A stretch of DNA of 64,000 bases from Platanthera guangdongensis (GCA_039583875.1 CM077162.1:56881675-56945674); one strand, 5' to 3'; positions 32,538 to 45,308 are shown, numbered from the stretch's first letter. Translations and numbers: made by a program. Notes: generated from the letters alone by a model not told the origin.

Positions 32538-33235
32538 GTCTTATCATAATCGACCAACCCAAAGAAGAAAACCTAAGCATTTTGAATCAAAAATTCTCTT
32601 TCTAAAATCAGAAGCCGCCGCTATTCATCATCTTCATCGCCGATCTGCTTTCAATCTAGAGATTCAGAGCAAGTGATTCAACATATCAAGATCTTCTACA
32701 TCGACAGATTCTTTTCTTGATCGTGTTGAGTCCAGAATTTTCAGATCGAGAGATTTAGCCGTGTCTTCTTCAATCTATTTCTGAAAAAGCTTCAAAGTTC
32801 AAGGAAGAAGAAGGGCTGAAGTTTTTAGATTTGAGATCAATACTGTTTGTATTTCTTTGTATTCATTTTACTCTTATAGGAGATTATTCTCCGAGTATAG
32901 GAGCTTTGTTCTCCGAGTTATTTATAGGAAGTTTCTCTTCCTAGTGTAGATCCTATTTTGAGGGATCGAGTTGCAGGAACTTTGTTCCAAGTGGTAGGAT
33001 TGTTTTCAATCCGAGAATAGTGGAGTAGCCAAGTCTAGTGAGTTGCTAGGTTGATGAGGTGGAAATTGGATGTACCCAAGGTTTGGGAACCACTATAATT
33101 CTTGGTGTCATCTGTTAATGCTTGCTTATTTTTTCTGTGCATTGCTCGTTCAATTTTTATTCCGCAAAAAGATGCAGAACTCACCTATTCACCCCCTCTA
33201 GGTGATTTAGGCAGACAACTTAAATATTTTTCAAT

Positions 33236-33248
33236 TGGTATCAGAGCG
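33236..33248 (+). promoter_or_regulatory. Primer-binding site of B
   Basis: TTGGTATCAGAGC, complementary to initiator Met tRNA, follows the 5' LTR by two bases. Confidence 0.9.
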
Positions 33249-33316
33249 AGGTTGTTCATCACAAGGTTAACATCTTGAACAGATCTGCCCCTAGTTGTCT
33301 TTTAAGTGATACAAGC

Positions 33317-33788
33317 ATGGACAAAGCCAAGGATTTGATAGGCTTCCTTTGTGCACAAAGACCAACTTTCCCATGTGGAAAGAAAGAATTAAATTTTTCA
33401 TGGAAGCTTTGTATCCAAAGATTTTTATGATTGTTGAAGAAGGACCCTTTGTTCCCATGACCGTATACATTATTGATCCCACCAAGAAAGTTCCTAAGAA
33501 GCTGATGGATCTTGATAAGGATGAGATTGCACTTGTCTCCTTAGACAAGAAAGCCAAAAATATCATCGCAAGTGTAGTCGATGATTCTATGCTGCAGAAC
33601 ATGATTCACTGCCAATCTGCCAAGGAAATGTGACAGCCTCTCATCATCTTGATGGAAGGTACTTAAGAGGTTAGGGATGACAGAAGATCCCTTCTGAATC
33701 AAAAACATGAAGCATTCAGACAAGGCCCAAGGACTCAATTGTAGATACTTTTGAAAGCTTCTTCAGGATTGTTAACGACCTAAGGGTA
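33317..33788 (+). pseudogene. B gag, first part
   Basis: It starts MDKAKDLIGF, then after a frame change shows NFPMWKERIKFFMEA, GPFVPMTVY and NIIASVVDDSMLQNMIHCQSAKEM. It aligns with C gag (47529-47960). A TGA at 33631-33633 replaces the Trp expected after KEM, and a TAA follows at about 33663. D inserted at 33789 with a GGGTA/GAGTA duplication. Confidence 0.85.
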
Positions 33789-34219
33789 TGTGCGAACAAG
33801 AAAAAGCAGACCAAAAATTTGGAGTAATGTAAACTTTATTATCAAAAAAAGGTATAAATTACAATGGTATAGCCTCCCTTTTATAGAATGGAGGAGATGA
33901 GAGAGATTACAATTAAGCAATGTGGGACTAAAAATTTACAAGTATATGCGGCTTTACAAATAGACAAACCGGACAGGTCGTGCGGTTAAACAGGCCGGCT
34001 AATCACCTGACAACCAACAGGAGGAGAGAACAAGCGCCACAGAGAGCAAGCCGTCATAGGAGACCGCTAGACCGCCCAGTCTCCAAGTCATCTAAGATAA
34101 ACCGCCAGACCGCTGGGATACCAAACAGTAACAGCCCAGCATGCAGGCCGGCTAAGATAAACCGCCAGGCCGCCCGGCCTCCTAACGATAACAGACCGCC
34201 CGACCTCCATACTGCAACA
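33789..34219 (-). repeat. 3' LTR of element D (431 bp)
   Basis: It pairs with 39043-39472. It ends on the plus strand with CTGCAACA, next to CTCCCCCTCAAG, the inverted polypurine tract. Confidence 0.92.
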
Positions 34220-34339
34220 CTCCCCCTCAAGCTGGAGCATAGATATCAATCATGCACAGCTTGTCGCAAATGTGGAAAATGGAAGCGGACACCGGCTTGG
34301 TGAAAACGTCTGCCAACTCGTTGTCGGAAGTGACGAACA

Positions 34340-34615
34340 GAGTATAAATCTATTTCTTCAAGGTCTCTTCCCGAATAAAATGATAGTCGACTTCTATGTG
34401 TTTTGTTCTCTCATGAAAGACCGAATTTTTGGAGATGTATATCGCGGCCTTGTTGTCAAAGAACATAGGAAGAGGATAGTTGTAGACCTCTCCTAAGTCA
34501 AGCATGAGAGCCCGTAACCATTTCAACTCACACGTGGTCGATGCCATACTGCGATATTTCGCTTCTGCACTAGACCTGGAGACCACAGACTGTTTCTTGC
34601 TCTTCTAACTCACAA
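34340..34615 (-). pseudogene. D RNase H end
   Basis: Minus-strand translation has VSRSSAEAKYRSMASTTCELKWL, FFDNKAAIYISKN and ERTKHIEVDYHFIREE, the conserved copia RNase H tail. A TAG before KSKKQ at about 34604 separates it from the reverse transcriptase frame, at a usual Trp position. Confidence 0.87.
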
Positions 34616-35861
34616 GATCGCCTCCAACAAATGTGCAGAAACCTGATGTTGACTTGCGGTCACCTTTGTCATCAACATAGCTCGAATCTGAGTACGCTTC
34701 AACTCTTAAGTGACCATTCTTATGAAAAAGGAGTCCTTTCTCTGGTGCTTCTTTAATATACTCCAATTTCCTTAGGGCATATTGTAGATGACACTCCCTA
34801 GGAGCTTGCATGAACTGGCTCACCTTGCCAAAAACATAAGAGATGTCGGGTCTGGTTATCGTGAGATAAATGAGTTTGCCAACCAGGCGCCGGTACCTCG
34901 TAAGATCAGATAGAAGAGGGGAGTCATCTGTCCAAGTTTTATCTTCTCCAGCAGCCATGGGACAACGGGCAGGTTTAGCACCAGTCAATCCTGCCTCCTT
35001 TAGAAGATCAAGAGCATACTTCCGTTGGGAAAGGACCATGGAGTTGGGCTTCCTAGAGATTTCAATCCCTAGAAAGTATTTCATGGATCCCATATCGTTT
35101 GTGACCAGGTGCTGATAGAGGTGTTTCTTTGTCAAAGTTACCCCATCCTGGTCATCACCAGTAAGAAGGATGTCATCAACATAAACCGCAAGAACTACCA
35201 GACCAGAGGTAGTTTTTCGAATGAACAAGGAGTGATCGACTGAACTTCTTGCAAAACCAATGGCCGCATCAATGCCGCTAAACTTGTCAAACCAGGCATG
35301 AGGGCTCTGCTTGAGGTCATAGATAGCCTTCTTTAGCCAGCATACTCGTGTCTCCCCTTGAGCAACATACTCAGGAGGTTGCTCCATGTAAACATATTCC
35401 TGCAGATCACCGTAGAGAAAAGCATTCTTAACATCCAGCTACGAAATGGGCCAATCCCTGTTGACAACGACAGAGAGAAGGACCCGAATGGTGCAAAGAT
35501 GAGCAACAAGAGAGAAGGTGTCGAAGTAATCAACACCATAGGTCTGAGTGAAGCCTTTGGCCACCAGGCAGGCCTTGTAGCGATCCGCACTACCATCTGG
35601 ATGGCATTTGACAAAAAAGACCCATCGATAGCCAACTATATTAGTGCCTAAAGGTGGGGGAACCAGGGTCCAGGTGCCCCGTTCAGTAAGGGTAGCATTT
35701 TCCTCATCCATGACGGCCTTCCAATGAGGAATAGTGAGAGATTCCTGGTAGGTGCGGGGAGTGGTAGTCGCAGAGATAGCCAATGCAAACGCCCCGTGAG
35801 AAGGAGTGAGATGATCATATGAAATAATAGCAGCCAACGGGTGCTGGGTACACGTCTGCAT
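34605..35861 (-). pseudogene. D reverse transcriptase (broken)
   Basis: It contains RWVFFVKCHPDGSADRYKACL, VAKGFTQTYGVDYFDTF, MEQPPEYVAQGE and the intact catalytic motif VYVDDILLTGDD, then GSMKYFLGIEISR and SDSSYVDDKGDRKSTSGFC at the RNase H start. A stop near 35439 replaces a Gln before LDVKNAF, and a frame change occurs near 35390. Confidence 0.9.
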
Positions 35862-36036
35862 CCCATTGCGAAGAGCAATGGGAAGATCCAGGTCGGCATG
35901 TTCCTTAGTAACCGGAGCATCCTTGGAGGATAGAGCTGGCCCGGGAGAGGAGAGAGAAGGTCGCGGAGAAGGGAGAGGGCGATGGTGATGTGGAAGAGAG
36001 GGAAGGAGGAGACGGTGGGGGTGATGGTGGGAAAAT

Positions 36037-37500
36037 CTAGATGAGATTATACGGGGTGGAGGGGACGGTGGGAGAAGGAGAAAGAGCTAGAGGCTGGTCA
36101 GAGGAGAAATATGACACATTCTCGAAGAAGGTCACATCTGCGGAGACGTATTGTTTGCGAAGAACGGGATCAAAACAACAGTAGCCTTTTTGAGTAGTTG
36201 AGTAACCCAAAAAGATACATTTTGTGGCACATGAGTCAAGTTTGTCACGTATGGCGGAAGGATTGTGCACAAAGGCCATGCACCCAAAGATACGTAGAGG
36301 AAGAGGAAACACATCCTTGCCTGGATAGAGAAGAGAGAAGGGAGTTTTTCCGTGGAAGAACTGTGGATGGAATGAGATTAATGAGGCAACAGGAGATGAG
36401 CATAGGGTAGCCCCAATAGGGGCGAGGAACATGCATCTATGTCATCAGAGTGCGGGCGACATCGAGAAGGTGACGGTTCTTGCGTTCCGCCACCCCATTT
36501 TGTTGGGAGGTATAAACACAGTAGTTTTATGAAGAATATCATTTTGCATACAAAAAGAAGAGAACATTGGTAAGATATTCATTAGCGTTGTCAAAATGAA
36601 AAATTTTAATAGACATATCAAACTGATTCTCAACCATATTAAAAAAAGATGTCCATACAGAAAAACGTTCAGAGCGATCCTTTAAAAGATACACCCATGT
36701 ACATCTAGATAAATCATCAATAAACGTTACAAAATATGAACTACCCCGACCTATAGTGAGGGTAGGAGCAGGACCCCAGATGTTAGAGTGAACATGTTCA
36801 AACAGCCGGGAAGATCCACGACCTTGCTTTGGTGGAAAGGAGGAGCGGTGATGCATGCCAAGCTGACATGCTTCACAGTTGAGGGGTGGGCCTTGCGGAG
36901 GAAGATGTGGTAGAAGCCGATGAATAAGACGTGGAGGAGTATGAGCAAGACAAAGGTGCCACTGGAGAAGATCGGTAGAAGATGTGGAGAAGGTGGAGAG
37001 TGCAGAAACATTGTTGAGGAAGTAGAGGCCGCCGCCCTCAGTCCCAGTAGCAATCGTCCGTTTGGTGCCCGGATCCTGAAAAGAACAAGTAGTAGAAGTG
37101 AATGTGACAGAACATTGTAGTTGTTTGCAAAGTGAAGTAACAGATAACAAGTTGCAAGGGAACTTGGGCAGGTAGAGGGTATCCGCCGGGCGAAGAGACG
37201 GAGTGACTTGAATAATACTCGTTCCATTGACCGGTGAGGGAGAGCCATCCGCAACAAGGATTGGGGGCAACCGGTCATGCTGTTCTAGGAGAGAAAAACA
37301 TTGCGGATTGCCGATCATATGATTGTTAGCACCAGAGTCGATCAACCATTTACCTTGAGTAGCAACGTGGGCACTGCCTGAAGACGTGACCACAGAGGCG
37401 GATGGCTTCGAAGAGGAAGTGGAAGCGTCGCCAGATGGTCGAAGATGAGGATTATTCTTCCAACAGCGATCAACCATGTGGCTGGTGCGTCCACAGTGAG
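36037..37500 (-). pseudogene. D protease and integrase (broken)
   Basis: A CCHC knuckle, CSHCGRTSHMVDRC, stands at about 37460-37505. It is followed by the protease motif WLIDSGANNHMIGN, the zinc region (CEACQLGMHH) and the integrase core: FVTFIDDLSRCTWVYLL, FHFDNANEYL and, after frame changes, the NGVAERKN block (about 36470-36500). The C-terminal GKTPFSLLYPGKDVF and CIFLGYSTTQKGYCCF block runs to about 36040. It is nearly colinear with K 16091-17551. Confidence 0.9.
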
Positions 37501-38330
37501 AGCAAAGAAAGCGGGAAGCACCACGGTCGATGTAGGGGAGGTGGCGGCCACCAGAGCCACTTTGCTAAGTATGGTGAGCGGAGTTGTCTGATTGAGGAGG
37601 GGAGGATAACAACGGACATTCGACCAAAGATGTAACAGCGACAATGCGGGCAGTGGTGGCATCTAAGGTGGGAGACTCCGCCTCACAAAGGATCTGTTGA
37701 CGGATCATGTCCTATGACTCAAGAAGTCATAGAAGATAACACACAACCAGTAACTCCTAGAAGTGTTTGTGTTGCTCAGCGAGATCAGCAGTGAAGGGGC
37801 GATTTTGTAAAATTTTGGCTTCGAGAGCTTCAACTTGCTGGTAAGCAGCAGCTGGAGACATGGATGGATGGGCAAAGAGGTCCGCATATTAAGTATAAAT
37901 GTGAGATGTCTGAGCCCCATTTGAGTAGAGAGCGACAAGATGTAGCCAAGCTGCCTTGATGGTTTCATCATGAAGGATGATAAGGAGGCATTCATCAGAG
38001 AGGCTGTTAGCCAGCCATGTGCGGACAAGAGCATCGATGGCATCCCAGTTGTCAAAGAGAGGGGAATCATACAGAGGAGGGTCATCTGTAGATGATGATG
38101 TTTGCGTTGAGAGCAGAGAAGGAAAGTGAAGGAGACACTCCAATCCGGATAGTTGGGACCAATAAGCTTGGAAGCGGTGCCAAGATTACCAAAAGGAGTG
38201 GGAGGTGTAGGGGGATGAGCGGCAATGGGAGTAGTGGCAGTGGAGATATTGAAGATGGAGAAGTGTAGACCAGATCAGATCAGACATAGCTCTCATCAAA
38301 ATTACAGTAAAGCCCCTTTATGTTGTGTTT
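37480..38330 (-). pseudogene. D gag (broken)
   Basis: Two overlapping minus-strand frames show copia gag features: LYDSPLFDNWDAIDALVRTWL, CLLIILHDETIKAAWLHLVALYS, then sequence leading to the CCHC knuckle at 37505. Frame changes near 37890 and 37700 break it. K lacks this region. Confidence 0.72.
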
Positions 38331-38559
38331 CACCATCTTCGTATATTCATGACAGATGTAATAGGGTGGGGTCATAGTTGGTCCATCTCCACCATCTCAA
38401 TGACAAGGTTGTGGGAGGAAGTGGCACCGCTACCAATCGTCGGGCCTATCCGGTTGTAGTAGGTGATCGCAAATCTGCGTCAAGCTCATTGTAATGAGGT
38501 TAGTTGGACTCTCAAACTCATCATTCAAGCGAAGACGCTCTTCGAGTTGGCCATAGGAG

Positions 38560-39030
38560 AAGAAAGCAGCGAGAGAAACAAGCCACGGCTAGAATAAGAA
38601 GTCGCTAGAAGGACAGCGGCTAAAAGGGTCGCGACGACGAAAGAACAAGTCGCAGTGACAAAGAAGAGTAGCGGCTAGAACAGGGCGCGATGACTTGAGA
38701 ACACATCGCGGCGACAAAGAAGATGAGCGGCTAGAACAGGTTGTTGCGACTTAAGAATAGGTCACAACGATAAAGAAGAGGAGTAACTAGAAAAAGGGGA
38801 GCCGACGACTAAGCAAAGTGCGCGATAAGAAAGAGGAAGCAAGAGGCCGCAAACACAAAAGGGCAGTAGCAGGGAGAAACAAGCCGCGCGAATAGGGCAA
38901 GGGCCAGAGGAAGAAACAAGCTGCAAAGACAGGTTGCGGTAAGAAGAAACAAGCCGCGAGAACAGGTCGCAGGAAGAAACAAGCCGCGAGGACAAAGAGC
39001 GCTCACACAATCAGGAGGAAAGTACCGAGT
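38560..39030 (-). repeat. GC-rich leader repeats of D
   Basis: Read on the minus strand it is built of GCGGCTTGTTTCTTC and GCGACCTGTTCTC units following the primer site, as in K 15368-16090. No gene is supported. Confidence 0.7.
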
Positions 39031-39042
39031 GCTCTGATACCA

Positions 39043-39472
39043 TGTGCGAACAAGAAAAAGCAGACCAAAAATTTGGAGTAATGTAAACTTTATTTTCCAA
39101 AAAAGCTATCAATTACAATGGTATAGCCTCCCTTTTATAGAATGGAGGAGATGAGAGAGATTACAATTAAGTAATGTGGACTAAAAATTTACAAGTATAT
39201 GCGGCTTTACAAATAGACAAACCAGAATGTTCGTACGGTTAGACAGGACAGCTAACTGTCCGACAACCAACAGGAGGAGAGAACAAGCGCCATAGAGAGC
39301 AAGCCGCCAGAGGAGATCGCTAGACCACCCAGTCTCCAAGTCGTCTGAGACAAACTGCCAGACTGTTGTGATACCAAACAGCAACAGCCTGGCAGACAGG
39401 CTGACTAGGATAAACCACCAGACCGCCCGGTCTCCGAACAGCAATAGACCTCCCGGCCTCCATACTACAACA
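39043..39472 (-). repeat. 5' LTR of element D (430 bp)
   Basis: It pairs with 33789-34219. The GAGTA after it matches the GGGTA before D except for one base. Confidence 0.92.
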
Positions 39473-39477
39473 GAGTA

Positions 39478-41307
39478 TATGACCGGGTCTTCACTAATGG
39501 AAAATTGAATGATAAATTCCTGAGGTCCCTGACTAAGGAATGGGATAACAAAATCTGTGTTATTCGGGAGTTTGGTAAGCTGGCAGAGATTGACCCTCAA
39601 AATCTCTTCGGGAAGCTTATGTCATATGGGATGCAAATCAATTCAAGAAAAGCTGAAGAAGAGAAGAGTTGGTCTTCATCCAAGGAGAAGTCTGTCATAC
39701 TGAAGGCAGACAGCTTAAGGAAAGTCAAAGCTACATCACCTGCTCCTGCACAGGAAGATAGGGAAGAAGCATCATCAGAGCCAAGTACCTCAAGCTCAGT
39801 GCTATCAGAAGTAGAGTTTTATCTTCTTTCAAGGTAGTTCAAGAAATTCTTGAACAAGAAGAAATAGTGGAGAGGCAAAGATGCCTCGTTCAGAAGATCA
39901 CATCATGATGGTGGTCGCCACAATAAAGGCTCAAGTAGCTAAGACAGGTATCATTCTAAACAGAACAAACATATTTCTTCTGACATTATTTGTTATTATT
40001 GCAATAAGCCAAGACATGTCATAGCTGACTACACTCACAAGTAGAAGGAGGGTGGAAGAAGAGAGAAGAAGAAGTCTTCTTATAATAAGAAGAAAACTGA
40101 AAGAAGCCTCGTAGACAAGAAGGGCAAGACTCTTAGCGACTCTGACTCATCCGAGTCAAGTAAAGAAGAGGAATCCTACTTTGGTCTAATGGCACAAACA
40201 TATGAGGAAGAAGAACCCCAGTACACTGGGAAGGTAAACTCTTATACTCTCTCTGAATCAGATGCTTCTGACCATGATCATGAGTACTTCTCTTCTGACG
40301 ATGAGTCTGAACTTATGGCTTAATATAAAGAGTTAATCAAGTCTTACGACAAATGTCAAAAAGTTGTGAAAACCCATGCCAAGGAGATTAAATCTCTCAA
40401 GGTTGAAGAGAGCACTCTGAGAGAGGAAGTCGCCAAGACGGACTCACTCAAAGAGAATTTCAATGCTGCAATTGAAGAGTATAATAAAGCTCTCGAGCAC
40501 CTAGATCTGAAGGAGAAAATCATCAAAGAATTTGAAGAACAACTTGTAGCTGAAAAGAAACTTGTTGAAAGTTTCTCCAAGCCCAAGACTGTCCTTCCAT
40601 TTGTTGTTGAATTCTCAACTTAGGCCAAAGGTGCTGGCTTAGGCCATATGGATGCTCCTAGTAAATATTCTAGGAGAAATAAGGCTCGACGAAAGAATAA
40701 GATTACCAAGAAAGCTTTGGCCAAGGAGAAGGGGAAAGCTCCTCAAGATCAAACTTCATTCAAGAAGGTTATCTTTCCAACTAACGAGTTTGATCTTGAT
40801 TCCTCCTACGGTCACTTTGCTAGGCCTACTTATGTAGAGCCCAAGTCTCCATACCAAGGATGGACCTGTCCCCGGAACTTTGGCGAAAGTGTCTTCAAGG
40901 CACCTTATGAGGAGATCACTCTTCAGAGCTATGTCCCTTATAGTCATGGTCACGACATCAAGAAATCACAAAAAGTAAAACCTATTGTGGAAAAGCCTCT
41001 TAAGGAGAAGAAGTCATGTGAATGCCATCACCATGAAGCTTCTATCTCCAAGTATGCTTCCCCTGCTAGACGACACTCTCGAAAGGTCAAGCAGGAGAAA
41101 TTTAGGCAAAGATACTAAAGGTTTGACTGTTAGTGCTGCTGCAAAGTTGGTCACTTTACTATAGATTGCTGGTTTAACTCCAGAAATTATGTAACTCCTT
41201 AAGTTAATAATGTGAGAAAGACCACTCACCATGTTAACACACATAGGGGGAGTATGCTAACTAGAGACCAAGGACCCAAACGATTTTGGGTTCCTAAGGC
41301 AAACTGA
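39478..41307 (+). pseudogene. B gag, second part
   Basis: It resumes as KLNDKFLRSLTKEWDNKICVIREF, aligned with C. A TAG at 39865-39867 after NKKK replaces a Trp position. Two zinc knuckles are visible though damaged: CYYCNKPRHVIADY (about 39985) and a second near 41120-41160 with TAG at 41131. Between them is a coiled coil (40366-40623). A TGA at 41305-41307 lies just before the protease region, at the same place as TAA in C. Confidence 0.85.
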
Positions 41308-42640
41308 TTTGTGAATGCAAGTATGTCCAAAGGCCACCAAAAATCCTATCTAGTATTTGGACAGTAGATGCTCTCGGCATATGACCGATACTAGAAGCCT
41401 ACTCTAGAATTATTCTCCAGTCATGAATAGGCCAAAGGTCATCTTTGGAGGTTCTGATAGAGGGATTACTAAAGGCTACAATATGATTAGTAATGGTAGT
41501 GTATTCTTCTCAAATGTGGCTTATGTTGATGGATTGGAACACAATTTTATAAGAATAAGTCAGCTCTGTGGTAAAGGATACATATTAGAATTTAATGCAG
41601 ACAAGTGCTTGATAAAATCAGTAGACAATTTGGAAACGGTTCTATCAGGCACTCATAGTAGAAATATATTTTGCTTAAATTTTATTTGCATAGACTCTTC
41701 TACGCTAGTGTGCTTTTTGGCTAAAGATAGTTCATCTCTTGGTGATCAATGGCACAAGAGATTAGCACTTATTAATTTCAAAATTATTAATAAATTATTT
41801 TCTCTTAATTTAGTACGTGATGCCCCAAATGTCAAGTGCGCTAAAGATAGACCTTGTCATGCATGTGTAAAAGGCAAGCAAACAAGGGCTACCTTTAAAA
41901 GCATTATTGACAAAGACTCTAAAAGGCATTTACACCTACTTCATATGGACTTGTTCGGTACACTACAAGTTAGAAGTTTGGGAGGTAAGGATTATACATT
42001 GGTTATTATTGATGATTACTCTCGCATTGCGTGAGTGTTCTTTCTAAAACACAAGTTAGATGCATTTGATATCTGCACTAATTTTGTCAGGCAGATCCAT
42101 AATGAATATAACTGTTCCATAGTCAAAATCAGAAGTGACAATGGAACAGAGTTCAAGTCTGTGCCCATGACAGAATTCAGTGAAAGCCTAGGTATCTTTC
42201 ATGAGTTTTCCTCTCCTCGTACTCCTCAATAGAATGGAGTTACTGAGAGAAGGAATAGAACATTCACAGAGGCCTGCAGGTTTATGTTGAGTGATGCCTC
42301 ACTACTCGAATATTTCTGGGCTGAAGCCGCCAACACTACATGCCACGTGCAAAATTGAGCACTCATGAACAAGAACCATAATAAGACACCTTATGAACTA
42401 CTAAAGGGCAGGGAACCGACTATTTTATATTTTAGAATCTTTGGTTGTAAATGCTTCGTCCTTAACAATGGTAAGTATCACACCACTTAATTTAGTGAAA
42501 AGAGTTTTGAATGTAATTTCGTAGGTTTTAGTAGCCATAGTAAGGAATATAGGATATTTAATAAGAAGACCCTGGTTGTAGAAGAATCTATTCATGTTGA
42601 ATTTGATGAGATGAGCTTGCTGCAAGGAAGCTCTTCTAGT
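41308..42640 (+). pseudogene. B protease and integrase (broken)
   Basis: The protease motif survives as YLDSRCSRHMTD (about 41355-41390). The pre-integrase region has DQWHKRLALINFKIINKLF and CHACVKGKQTRATF. The core has HMDLFGTL, VIIDDYSRIA with TGA at 42032 in place of Trp, RSDNGTEFKS, and a decayed QNGVTERRNRTF block. Further stops occur near 42232, 42358 and 42489. Confidence 0.88.
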
Positions 42641-42829
42641 GTGTTTATTGAAGATGCAGGTTCAAGAATAAAAGAATTAAACTTGGATGAGCCGACTGAA
42701 GAAAAAGATCAAACGTTCATCAAGATCACCACTCAAACCCCAATTGGGGAGGTTGAAGACCATGATGAAGACATCATTCAAGTTGATGAAGTCACTCCTG
42801 TGGTTGATGAAGCTCCAGATGCAAGGTCT

Positions 42830-44460
42830 CTAGAGCTCAGACACTTGAAGGATCACCCAATGGATCAAATCATAGGAGATCCACGGGATGGTGTCAGAAC
42901 TCGTAGAGGTATAGCTAATGAAAATTTATATTTGAGTTTTCTCTCACAGGTTAAACCGAATAAGTTTGAGGAAGCAAACTCAGACGCATCTTGGATAATG
43001 GCAATGGAAGAAGAACTGAATCAATTCAAGGTTGCGAAGTTTGAAAGCTTGTTCCAAGATCCAAAGGCAAAAACATTATCATAACAAAGTGGGTCTACAT
43101 GAACAAGATGGACGAGGATGGGACAATTATAAAGAACAAGGCCAGACTCATCGCTAAGGGATACAGACAAGAAGAAGGAATCGACTTTGATCAGACGTAT
43201 GCACTAGTGGCAATGCTGGAGGCAATCAGGTTGTTCCTAGCATATGCAACACTTAAGTGCTTCACTGTATATCAGATGGACGTGAAGTCGGCCTTCCTTA
43301 ATGGTGACATAAAAGAAGAGGTGTATGTGGAACAACCTCCAGGTTTCGTTGATCCTAACTATCTTGAACATGTTTATCTTTTATTTAAGCTTTATATGAT
43401 TTGAAACAAGCTCCTCGAGCTTGCTACGAGACGCTGTCTAACTTTATTCTTGAGATTAAATTCACAAGAGGAAAGATAGATAAGACATTATTTCTTAGGG
43501 AAATAAAAAGCAAGATTTTGCTAGTGCAAATCTATGTCGATGACATCATATTTGACTCTACTGACGACAACCTCTGCAAAAGTTTTTCCAAACTTATGCA
43601 TGGGAAGTTTGAAATAAGCAGTATGGGAGAGCTGAAGTATTTCTTAGGACATCAGGTGAAATAATCTGAAGATGGAATTTTTATCTCTCAGATGAAATTC
43701 ACCAAGGTGTTAATTAAGAAATTATGAATGGAGAACACAACCTCTATGAGGACTCCAATGGGTTCAACTATGTCTCCGGACATGGATGAGAAAGAGAAAC
43801 CTTTTGATGAAACCAAGTACGGAAGCATAATTCGATCCTTGCTCTATCTTACTGCTAGTAGACCAGACATAATGTTTTCGACATGCGTGTGTTCTAGATT
43901 TCAAGTGAAATCTAAGGAATCTCACTACGTTGCTCCAAATAGATTTTGAGATACCTTAAGGGTACACCAAATCTTGGATTATGATACCCAAGAAGAAATG
44001 ATACCGAACTAATTGGTTTTTCAGACGCAGATTTTGTAGGAAACAAAGATGATAGAAAGAGCACTTCCGAGACTTACCAATTCCTTGGAAAGAGGCTCAT
44101 TTCATAGAGCAGCAAAAAGAAAAATTATGTAGCAATCTCAACAGCCGAGTCAGAATACATTTTTGTCGGCAGTTGTTGTGCACAATTGCTATGGATAAAG
44201 AACCAACTTGAAGATTACAACCTAAAGGTCAATGACATTCCCTTATTTTGAGAGTCCTCCAGTGCGATTGCAATAGCCAACAACCTAGTCTCTCATAGCT
44301 GTACAAAGAACATAGAGCTGCGGTACCACTTCATCCAAGAGCATGTGGAGCATGGTGACATAAATCTCCAATATATCCCAACTGACAGGTAGATTTTCAG
44401 ATATATTCACGAAGCTGCTAGATGAGGCCAAGTTCTAATTATTCAAAATAGAACTTGGCA
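42830..44460 (+). pseudogene. B reverse transcriptase and RNase H (broken)
   Basis: Reverse transcriptase motifs include [61 protein letters not shown] and the intact [11 protein letters not shown]. RNase H has GFSDADFVGNKDDRKST, VAISTAESEYIFVGSCCAQLLWI and CTKNIELRYHFI. Stops at Trp positions are TGA 43982-43984 and TAG 44105-44107. Several frame changes (near 43080, 43400, 43950) are also present. Confidence 0.9.
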
Positions 44461-44549
44461 TGCTCAACAAGGATGAATAGGAATGAAGAAAAAGATCTCA
44501 AGCATGTTCAATATCGGGTTATACCTCAAAATCAAGAAAATTTCAAAGT

Positions 44550-44975
44550 ATGGATTTCATTTCTCGAGTACATCACTTGTACTCGAGAATGGCGGAATTA
44601 TTTCTCGAGAACAAAAGCTCTACTCGAGAATGACAAAATTAGTTCTCGAGAACAAAAGCTCTACTTGAGAACGAGGATTGCTCAAATCAAGAACTTGGAC
44701 ATTTCTACTCGAGAACAAGAAGAATTCTACTCGAGTGCTAACTATCCTCTTCTCGAGAACAGTAATCCACTCGAGAAATCTGATTGGAAATTTTTTCTTC
44801 AAGTTCAAATTTTTCATACTGGCACCCAGGCACTTCACCGCCATATTTTAGGTATTTTTAACGTTATTTATATCATTTATCATCAAAATTAAAGGAAAAT
44901 ATAAATAGACTTAGGTCTAAGAAATTTTATTCCCGATTTCAAAACCCTTTCTCTCGAGAAAAGACTCTTCACCTT
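44550..44975. repeat. CTCGAG palindromes in the pol-env spacer of B
   Basis: Nine CTCGAG cores, as TTTCTCGAGAAC, TACTCGAGAAT and similar, lie at 44562-44790 and one more at about 44954, between RNase H and the env-like start at 45052. These match the palindromes in B's LTR. Confidence 0.9.
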
Positions 44976-45051
44976 CTCCGTCTCTGCCAACTGCCGAAAT
45001 CAAGCCCATTTCTCCATTCGCCGGCCGGCCAGCATCTCTTTCTCCACATCA

Positions 45052-45308
45052 ATGGCGTCGTCTTCCAAGCTCGAAATCGGCAGCAAACTGGTTTCAACAG
45101 GGATTGGCGAAATTTCAGATGATTTCAGGAATCTTATAATCTTACTCGATACTGCCAGCTTATCCTTTATTCTGGAACACCCATGCTGTATTTTAATTTC
45201 TGATGTCGAAGAATTCTTTCAACATGCCAAAGTCAAGCGTAATGGCAAGGTGCTCAAATCAAGGGTTCGAGATGTCAAGGTAAAGATGACCTCTCTCTCT
45301 CTATTTTC
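45052..45308 (+). pseudogene. B env-like gene, first part
   Basis: It starts MASSSKLEIGSKLVSTGIGE and aligns with the env-like ORF of C: LIILLDTASLSFILEHPCC, DVEEFFQHAKV and KVLKSRVRDVKVKMTSLSL parallel C's VITLVTDSGLEYLVSEP, EVLEFLAGASV and YNIKSRVHGTKVKVSPKSL. A frame change occurs in a CT-rich run (about 45288-45300). C inserted after 45313. The ancestor resumes at 58508. Confidence 0.8.

Larger units (their letters stand above)
31388..33233 (+). repeat. 5' LTR of element B (1846 bp)
   Basis: It starts TGTTGGGTATTGAATCC and ends ATATTTTTCA and pairs with 60901-62701. It has an array of CTCGAG-centred palindromes (31715-32420) and a TATA box, and its end (CACCCCCTCTAGGTGATTTAG) is like the C LTR. 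Confidence 0.92.
33789..39472 (-). mobile_element. Element D: GC-rich copia retrotransposon, minus strand, in B gag
   Basis: LTRs at 33789-34219 (431 bp) and 39043-39472 (430 bp) begin TGTGCGAACAAG on the plus strand. The primer site (GCTCTGATACCA, 39031-39042) adjoins the right LTR and a polypurine run (minus-strand TTGAGGGGGAG) adjoins the left. Gag, protease, integrase, reverse transcriptase and RNase H follow in copia order on the minus strand. LTRs differ at roughly one position in ten by eye. Its internal region is the same family as that in K. Confidence 0.92.
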
